Under the pieces are notes generated by a model. The model was not told the DNA's origin. It worked only from the letters and a program-made list of their open reading frames with translations, and did not search any database. The translations under genes and the position numbers were made by a program. Below, one piece after another: positions 1-6,831 of a DNA stretch of 15,975 bases (position 1 is its first letter; the number at the start of each line of letters is the position of its first letter). This DNA comes from an uncultured bacterium (GTDB lineage: Bacteria; Bacillota; Limnochordia; DTU080; JAAYLA01): NCBI GenBank assembly GCA_937983075.1, contig CALKAQ010000018.1, forward strand, positions 1 to 15,975, given 5' to 3'.

Positions 1-114
1 AACTGGTTCGGACGGCTCCACAGCGCAAGGGCTTTTCGGACGTACGCTTCCGGAGACCGCGACTACATGCGGGTCGAGTTGGGTGATCTCACCTTTGTCT
101 TCAGATGCGGCAAT

Positions 115-515
115 CTACTCGGTTGTCGGCTCGAACATTTCCCGAACGATCGCCCTTAACTGGTCACGTACTTGAGGGTCGGGATGGACACTGCATTCAA
201 TAAACAACATCGTCTGTGCAGATGCCGAGTTTTCATTTGGAAGTTCGCTCTCTAACCAGCTTCGACCCGATCGTTTGCCTCGATGATGTTAGCGATTTCA
301 CCCGGCCTGCCTTTGAGTTGCTCGCGGATGATCTCCTGCATCAACTCTACGAGAAAATCGTGTTTGCTGGAGAAATGCCAATAAATCGAGCCTTTCGTCA
401 GGCCTGCTTCGGCTGCCACTTCATCTAGGCTCGTCATTTGAAACCCTTTGGTTGCCGTATCGGTAAGAAAAATAAACATCCCGCCTCAATTCTTTGTGGG
501 AAAGTTTCCTTGACA
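115..515 (-). pseudogene. Decayed TetR-family transcriptional regulator
   Basis: An intact TetR-type helix-turn-helix lies on the minus strand in the frame ending at 252: TSLDEVAAEAGLTKGSIYWHF, followed by SKHDFLVELMQEII. This frame stops at 252-254. A TetR-like C-terminal piece (HPDPQVRDQLRAIVREM) then continues in another frame to a TAG at 115-117. Upstream of the ATG at 479 the expected N-terminal residues (QRIEAG) are in yet another frame, and the ATG frame has a stop just before it. The summed pieces give only about 130 residues, against roughly 190 for the family, so part of the ligand-binding domain is missing. I infer a regulator inactivated by frameshifts and an internal deletion. 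Its former start region overlaps the promoter of the thiamin operon on the other strand. Its original target is unknown. Confidence 0.6.
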
Positions 516-538
516 AATATTGGGCAAAATTGTAAGGT
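510..538 (+). promoter_or_regulatory. Sigma-A-type promoter of the thiamin transporter operon
   Basis: A perfect -35 TTGACA lies at 510-515, followed by a 17-base spacer and a weak -10 (TAAGGT, 533-538). Transcription would start near 545, just upstream of the TPP riboswitch that begins near 561. Position and spacing support the call; the poor -10 match is the main weakness. Confidence 0.55.
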
Positions 539-560
539 GATACAAAAGAAATAACAGTAG

Positions 561-655
561 CACGCGGGGAGAGCTGCCTGAAGGCGGCTGAGAACAGGCC
601 TGGAAGGTCTGGATCCCTGAACCTGATGTGGGTAATCCCACCGTAGGGACGCGGC
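561..655 (+). promoter_or_regulatory. TPP riboswitch (THI element)
   Basis: The conserved core of the thiamin-pyrophosphate aptamer is present in order. A GCTGCC/GGCGGC hairpin at about 573-588 is followed by CTGAGA (588-593), CTGAACCTGAT (617-627), a GTGGG-TAAT-CCCAC hairpin (628-641) and GTAGGGA (643-649). Short CGCG segments at 563-566 and 650-653 can close the basal stem. The element lies between a TTGACA promoter and an intrinsic terminator at 771-802, so TPP binding probably promotes premature termination. It controls a ykoEDC-type operon, which fits the known thiamin regulon of Bacillales. Confidence 0.95.
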
Positions 656-681
656 TAGGCGGTTATGTGGATGTGGCAGCA

Positions 682-715
682 ACAGGCAAGTCATTTGGTC
701 ATCTGCCTTGCCTGT
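682..715 (+). other. Hairpin between aptamer and terminator
   Basis: ACAGGCAAG (682-690) and CTTGCCTGT (707-715) form a perfect 9-bp inverted repeat with a 16-base loop. No T-tract follows, so it is not a terminator by itself. It lies in the leader between the TPP aptamer and the terminator and could be part of the expression platform or a pause structure. Its function is inferred only from position. Confidence 0.5.
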
Positions 716-770
716 GGGTGTGTCATGTTGTCCGTCCACTTGCATTTTGGCGACCGTCATTTGCCAATGG

Positions 771-802
771 AGCCGTGAACCTGCTTGGGTTCACGGCTTT
801 TT
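771..802 (+). terminator. Intrinsic terminator of the TPP riboswitch
   Basis: AGCCGTGAACC (771-781) pairs perfectly with GGTTCACGGCT (788-798) across a 6-base loop. The run TTTTT (798-802) follows. This is a strong rho-independent terminator about 115 bases after the TPP aptamer and 67 bases before the first start codon, as expected for transcriptional attenuation. GGTTCA of its 3' arm (788-793) is also complementary to TGAACC (618-623) inside the aptamer, a possible competing pairing when no ligand is bound. Confidence 0.9.
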
Positions 803-868
803 GCATAGGGGTGCTGACTCCCCGCTGCCATGTGCCTTCGTTTGCACGAACAAAGGAGGTTCATAAAG

Positions 869-1462
869 GTGTTCATGCCGGATCAGCGTTGGACGTTGCG
901 AGACACGGTCGTCATGGCGGTGTTGGGAGTCGTGTATGGAGCCCTTTATGTCGGTTTCGTGCCGGTATGGGGCCTGCTCAGCGGCATCATAGGTCCTTTT
1001 GCCCTCGACCTCATTTACGGCGTCTGGTTTATGGCTTCGATCACCGCAGCCTACATTATCCGCAAACCCGGGGTGGCTTTTACGACGGAAGTATTGGCGG
1101 CGTTGGCGGAGATGCCGTGGGGTGTGGCGGGCGCCGGAGCGTTAATCGGAGGTGTGATGCAAGGCTTCGCCTGTGAAATTCCGTTTGCCCTCACGCGCTG
1201 GCGCCGATACAACACGGCGGTGTTGATCGCGTCGGGGATGACAGCGAGCGTTTTTACGATGGTGCACAACTGGTTTTTGTTCGGCTACAACGAGTTTCCC
1301 GTCGGTATGCTCATGGCCATGTGGGCGGTGCGGCTTCTGTCGGGAGCGCTCATTGCCGGAATCGGAGGAAAAGCGGTGGCTGACGGTTTGGCGGCTACGG
1401 GCGCATTGCGTTCGTTTCCGTTGGGACGTGAACGCGTACGGCAGCAAGCGGGGAGAGCGTAA
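869..1462 (+). CDS. ykoE: ECF transporter substrate-binding S component, YkoE type (HMP/thiamin)
   Basis: A membrane protein of about 197 residues that would bind hydroxymethylpyrimidine or a thiamin precursor in an energy-coupling-factor transporter. The chain consists of several hydrophobic helices (for example VVMAVLGVVYGALYVGF, LIYGVWFMASITAAYII and a VAGAGALIGGVMQG segment), which fits an S component. The start chosen is GTG at 869, nine bases after AAAGGAGG (852-859). An in-frame ATG follows at 875, and an ATG at 830 would place the ribosome site inside the gene. The call rests on its place behind a TPP riboswitch and before a fused ATPase and a T component, the YkoE-D-C order known from Bacillus. 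No ykoF is seen. The stop overlaps the ykoD start (TAATG), so the two are translationally coupled. The exact substrate is inferred. Confidence 0.88.
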   Translation: MFMPDQRWTLRDTVVMAVLGVVYGALYVGFVPVWGLLSGIIGPFALDLIYGVWFMASITAAYIIRKPGVAFTTEVLAALAEMPWGVAGAGALIGGVMQGFACEIPFALTRWRRYNTAVLIASGMTASVFTMVHNWFLFGYNEFPVGMLMAMWAVRLLSGALIAGIGGKAVADGLAATGALRSFPLGRERVRQQAGRA

Positions 1463-3051
1463 TGTTTATACGTACCGAGGGATTAACCATCACATACTTG
1501 GATGCCGAGCGGCCGGTCTTGGAAAACGTCGACTTGCAAATCGCGGCGGATGAACGCATTTTGCTGCTCGGCCCCAGCGGCGCGGGCAAGTCTACCTTGC
1601 TGTATGCGTTGGCGGGGTTGGTGCCGCGAGCCATCGAAGCTCGGGTCACGGGTCAGGTGCTCTTGGACAACCGCCCCGTAACTGCGTGGACACCCGCTCA
1701 GGTGGCTGCGCGTCTCGGTTTTCTGTTTCAAGAGCCTGAATCACAGTTTTGCATGCTGTATCCGACGGATGAAGTCGCGTTCGGTCTTGAAAACTTGGCG
1801 GTTGAACCGGAGGCGATGCCGGCGATCATCGCCGACAGTTTGGCACGTGTGGGATTGCCGGCAAGAGCGCAACAGATGCGCATTGACCGCCTGTCCGGCG
1901 GACAACAGCAGCGGCTCGCCTTGGCCGCTGTCCTGGCATTGAATCCGTCCATGCTGCTGTTGGATGAGCCCACGTCTCTTCTGGATCCGGCCGGCAGGCG
2001 CCTTGTCGTAGAAAGCGTTTATGACTTGGTTCAGGACGGTCGCGGCCTTATCGTCGTTGAGCATCTCGTCGATCCGTGGCTGGACTTGCTGGAACGGGTC
2101 ATCGTGCTGGATGAGACGGGCCGCGTCGTCCTTGACGATACGCCGACGGTCGTTTTTTCCCGCCATCGGTCGCAACTGCAGTCGCTCGGAGTTTGGTTGC
2201 CCGATGCGACCGTCAGACCTGTAGGATTTATCGGGACTTCACCCCGGGAAAATACGCACGGTGCGTCCGCGCAGGCGGAACCGATCGTTTCACTGCGGCA
2301 CGTCAGAGCGGCCTACGGCGATGGCGAGCTGGTGCTGCGGGACATTAGCCTCGATATATACCCCGGTGAATTTTGGGCGCTCGTGGGCGCGAACGGCAGC
2401 GGCAAATCATCGCTGGCCAAAACGCTGATTGGCATGTTGACGCCAATGAGCGGAGAAGTGTTGCTGCAAGGACGTCCGGTTCACCGCTTGCGCACATGTG
2501 AATTGACGCGGCACATCGCCTATGTCTTTCAAAATCCGGAACATCAATTCGTCACCGACACCGTGTGGGGCGAAATTGATTACAGCTTGAAACAGTTGGG
2601 CGTTCCGGCGGAAGAGCGTGCCGATCGGGTGCGCAGCGTGTTGGAGCGTTTTGGATTGGCAGAGCATGCCGCCAGCAATCCGTTTGCGCTGTCGGGAGGG
2701 CAAAAGCGCCGCTTGGCCGTGGCGGCGATGCTGCAAGCGGGCGCACCGCTGCTCGTGTTGGATGAACCGACTTTCGGCCAAGATTGGCGGCACGCGCAAG
2801 AGCTGATGCAAACTATCGCTCGATTGCATCAAGAAGGCATCACGATTTTGATGTTGACCCATGACATGAATTTGGTCGACGCCTATGCGGAAAAAGTGGC
2901 CGTACTGCATGAAGGGCGGCTTGTCTATGCGGGTGCCGTCGCGCCGTTGTGGAGTCGGCCGGCCGATTTGTTGCGATGGGGTTTGGAATGGCCGCGGTCC
3001 GGTGCCGTGGGTTTGAGAGAAAGGGGAGAGACGGTTGTGGAATCAGATTAG
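1462..3051 (+). CDS. ykoD: ECF transporter duplicated ATPase, YkoD type
   Basis: A 529-residue cytoplasmic protein with two complete ABC ATPase domains that power the ECF importer. The first has Walker A GPSGAGKST (residues 37-45), Q-loop FQEPESQF, signature LSGGQQQRL, Walker B LLLDEPTSLLD and the switch histidine in VVEH. The second, in the C-terminal half, has Walker A GANGSGKSS, Q-loop FQNPEHQF, signature LSGGQKRRL, Walker B LVLDEPTFGQD and LTHD. All catalytic motifs look intact in both halves. The length fits fused A1-A2 ECF ATPases. The ATG at 1462 overlaps the ykoE stop and has GGGGAG six bases upstream. The 3' end overlaps the next gene by 17 bases. Expression should follow the upstream TPP riboswitch. 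Confidence 0.93.
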   Translation: MFIRTEGLTITYLDAERPVLENVDLQIAADERILLLGPSGAGKSTLLYALAGLVPRAIEARVTGQVLLDNRPVTAWTPAQVAARLGFLFQEPESQFCMLYPTDEVAFGLENLAVEPEAMPAIIADSLARVGLPARAQQMRIDRLSGGQQQRLALAAVLALNPSMLLLDEPTSLLDPAGRRLVVESVYDLVQDGRGLIVVEHLVDPWLDLLERVIVLDETGRVVLDDTPTVVFSRHRSQLQSLGVWLPDATVRPVGFIGTSPRENTHGASAQAEPIVSLRHVRAAYGDGELVLRDISLDIYPGEFWALVGANGSGKSSLAKTLIGMLTPMSGEVLLQGRPVHRLRTCELTRHIAYVFQNPEHQFVTDTVWGEIDYSLKQLGVPAEERADRVRSVLERFGLAEHAASNPFALSGGQKRRLAVAAMLQAGAPLLVLDEPTFGQDWRHAQELMQTIARLHQEGITILMLTHDMNLVDAYAEKVAVLHEGRLVYAGAVAPLWSRPADLLRWGLEWPRSGAVGLRERGETVVESD

Positions 3052-3811
3052 CCCTGCCGCACGGTTGATCGCCAATTTGGCAGCCATGTTTGCCGTGGTC
3101 ATGGTCAACGACCCGTACACACCGACCATGTTCTTGGTCGTCTCCATCGCGTTGACGGTCTGGACCGGCGTGTTGCAAGGCCGTCGTCTGGTGCGGCTCC
3201 TACCGTTTGGTTTTTTTGCATTTGCGATGTTTTGGATGAATGCCGCTTGGGCCAATGTGAACGATGCTGTGGTCGTGGCGACGCTCGGCCCGCTGCAGTT
3301 TACCGATCAAGGCATCGTTCTCGGATTGGCTCTTGCTCTGCGCATTTTGGCCGTCGGTATGTTGACTATCGTCTTTTTGAGCACGATGGACCCGACCGAG
3401 ATGGTCCTCAGCTTGGTGCAGCAGTTTCGGTTTCCCCCGCGTTTGGCTTACAGTCTCATGGCCGCATTGCGTTTTGTACCGACGTTGGAAACGGAAATGC
3501 AGTTGATTCGTGCCGCACACCGCATTCGCGGCACCGGTGCGGAGGGGCGGTTGGCTTGGGGGCGGCGCTTGTATCGCTACGCCATCCCGCTGTTGGCCGG
3601 CGGCATTCGACGTGCCGAGCGAGTCGCCATCGCCATGGAAGCCCGTGGGTTTGCGCCGCAGCATCCGCGCACGTACATGCGGAAGTTGCCATGGCGCACG
3701 AGCGACACGTGGTTCATCGTCGCTTCTCTGGTTGTTATCGGGGCGATTTTCGCCGTTTCGGCTCATATGAACTGGTTGTCTTGGGCGTGGTTTGGAGGGA
3801 GAGAGTTTTGA
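3035..3811 (+). CDS. ykoC: ECF transporter transmembrane T component, YkoC type
   Basis: A 258-residue integral membrane coupling protein (EcfT/CbiQ family) that links the S component to the ATPases. Hydrophobic segments lie near the N-terminus (LIANLAAMFAVVMVN), in the middle (IVLGLALALRILAVGMLTIVFL) and at the end (WFIVASLVVIGAIFAVSA). Coupling-helix signatures are present: RAAHRIRGTG and AIAMEARGFA, which match the Ala-Arg-Gly motifs of T components. The start is TTG at 3035, seven bases after AAGGGGAG, inside the 3' end of ykoD. The stop TGA shares bases with the TTG start of the next gene (TTGA, 3808-3811), so translation is coupled across all four genes. Confidence 0.92.
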   Translation: MWNQISPAARLIANLAAMFAVVMVNDPYTPTMFLVVSIALTVWTGVLQGRRLVRLLPFGFFAFAMFWMNAAWANVNDAVVVATLGPLQFTDQGIVLGLALALRILAVGMLTIVFLSTMDPTEMVLSLVQQFRFPPRLAYSLMAALRFVPTLETEMQLIRAAHRIRGTGAEGRLAWGRRLYRYAIPLLAGGIRRAERVAIAMEARGFAPQHPRTYMRKLPWRTSDTWFIVASLVVIGAIFAVSAHMNWLSWAWFGGREF

Positions 3812-4851
3812 GTGATTTGCTGACGCAGATCAAGGCGAAAGTGCCCGAGTTGCAGGAACGGGGAGGAGAAATCGAACGAACGGGTCGTTTGCCGCAGGAC
3901 ATTATCGAGTGGTTGTACGATCTGAAGCTATTCAAACTGATGGTGCCGCCGGAGTTCGGAGGCAACCCGGTTGCATTGCCGGAACTGCTTTGTCTATTGG
4001 AGGAATTGTCCGCAGCTGACGGTTCCGTTGGCTGGAATGTCGACACGGGTACCGGGGCGGGATTTTTTGTACCGTCGTTCAGTGAAAACATGGCCGCAAA
4101 GCTTTTCTCTCCCCGAGAGGCGGTGTTTACCGGCACGGGATTCCCCGCGGGGCGGGCACGGCGGGTAAGGGGCGGTTATATAGTGAGCGGACGCTGGTTG
4201 TATGCGAGTGGCTGCCAATACGCCTCCATGTTTTCCGCCAATGCGGTTGTCGAAGAAGCCGGCGGCGAGACGGTGCGTGCGTTTGCGTTTTATCCGGATG
4301 AGGTGGAAGTCATTCATGACTGGGATGCGTTCGGACTCAAAGGAACGGCCAGTCATTCGTGGCAAGTGGACAACGTTTTCGTGCCTGAAGAGCGCTCCTT
4401 TATTGTCGGCGATCAACGATGGGCGGTGTCGAACCCGTTGTATCGCTTGTCGTTTCGCTTGATGGCTTCGGTGACGGGCGCATCGGTCCGCTTGGGTATG
4501 GCCCGTCGCTTTTTTGAACTGGCCCAAACGCTCATCCGGCCCGGATTTGAAGCGGAAGTACGAAGCATCATGAATGAGGCGGACCAGAACCGAGAGTTGT
4601 TCTACGCCTTGGTTGAACGTTGGTGGCCACGCGTCGTGGCGGAAAAGACGTTGTCCGAATCCGAAGAGGAGGCGGTCATTCGAACCAACAAGTGGCTCAT
4701 CAACGACACCATTCATGCAGCTCAGCGTGCGTTTCCGTATTTGCGCATGCGTGCTTTGCGGGAAAGTGAGCCTGTCAACCGCGTGTACCGTGACCTCTTG
4801 ACGTCCGGACATGCAATCGACCTTATTTTGGGAACGGGTGCGAGCGTTTGA
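3808..4851 (+). CDS. Acyl-CoA-dehydrogenase-fold flavoprotein (probable flavin-dependent monooxygenase), C-terminus replaced
   Basis: A 347-residue protein of the acyl-CoA dehydrogenase superfamily, closest in style to the group D monooxygenases (HsaA, HpaB-C2 and DszC types). Family features are the N-terminal helices with MVPPEFGG, LEELSAADGSVGW, a middle beta domain with GRWLYASGCQYA, the DWDAFGLKGTASHSW motif followed by VDNVFVPEERS, and a C-terminal helical bundle ending VNRVYRDLLTSGHA. Translation starts at TTG 3808, eight bases after GGAGGG, overlapping the ykoC stop. It therefore belongs to the TPP-controlled operon. The family normally runs about 20-50 residues further. The last residues (IDLILGTGASV) do not look like the usual end and coincide with the start of a kinase fragment in another frame, so the natural C-terminus was probably lost. 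A role in oxidising a thiamin-related compound is inferred from context only. Confidence 0.75.
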   Translation: MSDLLTQIKAKVPELQERGGEIERTGRLPQDIIEWLYDLKLFKLMVPPEFGGNPVALPELLCLLEELSAADGSVGWNVDTGTGAGFFVPSFSENMAAKLFSPREAVFTGTGFPAGRARRVRGGYIVSGRWLYASGCQYASMFSANAVVEEAGGETVRAFAFYPDEVEVIHDWDAFGLKGTASHSWQVDNVFVPEERSFIVGDQRWAVSNPLYRLSFRLMASVTGASVRLGMARRFFELAQTLIRPGFEAEVRSIMNEADQNRELFYALVERWWPRVVAEKTLSESEEEAVIRTNKWLINDTIHAAQRAFPYLRMRALRESEPVNRVYRDLLTSGHAIDLILGTGASV

Positions 4852-5140
4852 AGCCGATTTGATTTTTGGCGATGTCGAAGATGCGGCTGAAATTGTCAGT
4901 GACTACGAACAAAACGATATTGCCTACAAGCTTTTCATCAAGCGGCTGACCGCTGCGGACGGGAACACGAAATACTTGTTTGCCATGACATCGCTGCAGC
5001 CGGTGAGTGAAGCGGTCGGTGTCATGCGCCACTATTACGGATACGTCATTGTCGGCAGCGTTCTGCTGGCTGTCCTGGCTACCTTCTACTATGTGCGCCG
5101 TATAGCTCGTCCGCTGCTTCGTTTGAACGAAGTGACGCAA
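4811..5140 (+). pseudogene. Internal fragment of a sensor histidine kinase
   Basis: About 110 residues in the frame starting at 4811 match the middle of a two-transmembrane sensor kinase. There is part of an extracytoplasmic sensor domain (DYEQNDIAYKLFIKRL, then KYLFAMTSLQPVSEAV), a membrane helix at residues about 76-96, and the start of a HAMP linker (RRIARPLLRLNEVTQ). The first membrane helix is missing. So are the rest of HAMP, the His-phosphorylation domain and the ATPase domain. After 5140 the same frame reads on to 5284 with no kinase similarity, and a cell-wall amidase begins in another frame. Both ends are breakpoints: the left one lies in the 3' end of the flavoprotein gene. I infer a relic of one or more deletions; it could not signal. 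Confidence 0.65.
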
Positions 5141-5499
5141 CCGAGTATGCGCATCAAGTCAATGCCGATTTGCTCCTATCGATTCACGGGAACACGTACT
5201 CCGATCCGAACGTATCCGAAACGGAAACCTTTTACTATCACACCGACTCCCGACGGCTCGCCCAGATTATGCAGAGCCACGTGACTGCAGCGACCGGATT
5301 TCGGGATCGAGGCGTCACGAGGAAAGATCTGTTTGTCGTGCGGGAGGCAACAATGCCTGCCGTGTTAATTGAAGTCGGTTATTTGACCAATCCTCGGGAC
5401 GAGACCCAAATGTGGAATGACGACTTCCAACGCCGTGTAGCCGCCGCCATCGTTGAGGGCATCAAAGCATATCAACGTGAGGTGGAGCAGCGGCGGTAG
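5140..5499 (+). pseudogene. C-terminal half of an N-acetylmuramoyl-L-alanine amidase (Amidase_3)
   Basis: The frame ending at 5499 encodes EYAHQVNADLLLSIHGNTYS and then VLIEVGYLTNPRDE, the second half of the zinc-dependent Amidase_3 fold that cuts the bond between muramic acid and the peptide. It keeps the zinc-ligand histidine of SIHGN and the catalytic glutamate of VLIEVGYLTN. The first half, with the usual GHGG histidine and first zinc glutamate, is absent. Upstream the DNA is histidine kinase sequence in another frame. The natural-looking C-terminus ends at TAG 5497-5499. A TTG at 5170 could in principle start a 109-residue peptide, but there is no good ribosome site and half the active site is missing. 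I call it a remnant, probably inactive. Confidence 0.7.
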
Positions 5500-5524
5500 G
5501 GAACGGCCTGCGGGCGCTTGCTGT

Positions 5525-6679
5525 TCATGATGCAACGACCTCGCTTCGGCGCCGGAGCCGGGGCCGAACGAAAGCGACGAACACTGCCAGGGAAATCGCG
5601 AGCGAAACACCGCCGGCTGTAAAGAGTGCCCGGTATCCCAGCCAATCGGCCACCCAGCCGAGAAGCGTTGAACCCAATGCAATCCCTAAGTCAAACGCCG
5701 TGAAAAACGATGCGTTGGCAACGCCGAACCGCTCCTTGGGCACCATGCTTAAGATGGCTGCCTGCAAGGCCGGTTGAGCCGAACCAAACCCGATACCGTA
5801 CAGCACGGCCGCCGCGATCACCCCGCCGATGCCGGTTGCCGTGCTGAGAACGACGAGGGCGCCAATGATCAAAGCAGTGCCTGGAATGATCACCGTTGCT
5901 TCGCCGTGGCGGTCGGACAGAGTGCCAGCCAGTGGCCGCGCGAGGGTCAGCGAAAGGGCGTACACAAGAAAATAGACACCCGGGTTGACGTCAATCGTCA
6001 CCGCAAACAGTGGCAAAAACGTGGTGACGGCGCCGTAGGCGAAGGCGAGAAAGGCGACTGCAATGGACACGGGAACGGTGGAGGCATCGTATATTTCGAT
6101 GCGCTTCCGTTCCTGAGCCGGCTGAAAGGTCAGGCGTGGGACGGACATGGCCAAAAGCGATGCCAGCGAGAGCGCTAAGGCCAGCAGAAACACGCCCCGG
6201 AATGTGTAGCTTTCGAGCGTCCAGACTCCCAGGATCGGTCCGACGGCCATAGCGAGCGTCGTCGCCAAACCGTACCAGCCCATGCCTTCGCCACGACGAG
6301 CCGGAGGAACGATGTCCGCAATGGCCGCCGCAGCCGCCGTCGTGGCAAAACCCCAGCCGATGCCATGGATCAGGCGCACGATCAACAACGCAGCGATGCC
6401 GCCTACCCAACCGTACAAATACATTGACACCGTAAACACCAACAGCCCTGCGAGAAGAAACGGGCGGCGCCCGTACCGGTCGAGCAGCCCACCCGCAAAC
6501 GGACGAATCATCACCGCCGCGAATGTAAACACACCGGCTGCCAGGCCGACTTGAGTATCCAGACCACCTAACTCTTGAATAAATAGAGGCAGCGTCGGCA
6601 GGAGCAAGTAGAAGCCGGTAAAGAGAAACAGCGATCCTACCGACATCAGCACAAAGGAACGGGTCCACAAACGCTCCAT
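5525..6679 (-). CDS. MFS efflux transporter, predicted SoxR target
   Basis: A 384-residue major facilitator superfamily protein, probably 12 membrane helices, of the drug:H+ antiporter type. The signature loop after helix 2 is RPFAGGLLDRYGRRPFLLAG, echoed in the second half as RPLAGTLSDRHGEA. Motif C-like sequence (LAMAVGPILG) is present, typical of exporters. The start chosen is ATG 6679 (MERLWTRSF), nine bases after AGGAGAGG; an ATG at 6688 is only one codon group closer to that site and spaces poorly. A SoxR-type promoter with 19-bp spacer lies at 6731-6761, facing this gene, and soxR is divergent. I infer export of redox-cycling or toxic compounds when SoxR is oxidised. The substrate is unknown. 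It ends 25 bases from the amidase remnant, tail to tail. Confidence 0.88.
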   Translation of the reverse strand: MERLWTRSFVLMSVGSLFLFTGFYLLLPTLPLFIQELGGLDTQVGLAAGVFTFAAVMIRPFAGGLLDRYGRRPFLLAGLLVFTVSMYLYGWVGGIAALLIVRLIHGIGWGFATTAAAAAIADIVPPARRGEGMGWYGLATTLAMAVGPILGVWTLESYTFRGVFLLALALSLASLLAMSVPRLTFQPAQERKRIEIYDASTVPVSIAVAFLAFAYGAVTTFLPLFAVTIDVNPGVYFLVYALSLTLARPLAGTLSDRHGEATVIIPGTALIIGALVVLSTATGIGGVIAAAVLYGIGFGSAQPALQAAILSMVPKERFGVANASFFTAFDLGIALGSTLLGWVADWLGYRALFTAGGVSLAISLAVFVAFVRPRLRRRSEVVAS

Positions 6680-6730
6680 GGTATTCATCCTCTCCTGTAG
6701 ACTTTTCCCTGGAAATTGTTGACGCATCCA

Positions 6731-6761
6731 AGCATACAACCTAAAGTTAACTTGAGGTCAA
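6731..6761 (-). promoter_or_regulatory. SoxR-controlled promoter of the MFS pump
   Basis: On the minus strand, -35 TTGACC (6756-6761) and -10 TATGCT (6731-6736) are separated by 19 bases, the overlong spacer typical of MerR-family activation. The spacer region carries the 18-bp SoxR box at 6740-6757, which on the plus strand reads CCTAAAGTTAACTTGAGG. This differs from the known E. coli soxS site (CCTCAAGTTAACTTGAGG) at one base. The site lies between the pump and the divergent soxR gene. Transcription would start near 6724, with the pump's ribosome site at 6689-6696. Confidence 0.9.
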
Positions 6762-6831
6762 CACCTAGGAAACACATTTTTTTCCCATGTGTCGTCCAGC
6801 AGGGTGATAAGGATGAATGGAGGTGAGCCTG

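Noticed and set aside
1..114. Open minus-strand frame after the TetR remnant, reading GEITQLDPHVVAVSGSVRP, faintly like an efflux adaptor (HlyD/MacA-type) N-terminus.
   Set aside because: Too short, runs off the window, has a stop just upstream (TAG 115-117) and no start or ribosome site. Similarity is only an impression.
3232..3807. Upstream extension of the flavoprotein frame back to 3232, inside ykoC.
   Set aside because: The extra 192 codons overlap ykoC in another frame and lack any family similarity. TTG 3808 with GGAGGG is the proper start.
5500..5524. Possible terminator between the amidase remnant and the MFS gene.
   Set aside because: No convincing inverted repeat with a T-run in the 25-base gap.
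6753..6783. Possible soxR promoter on the plus strand (TTGAGG, 17 bases, CATTTT).
   Set aside because: The -10 match is poor and the -35 is part of the SoxR box, so it cannot be told from chance.
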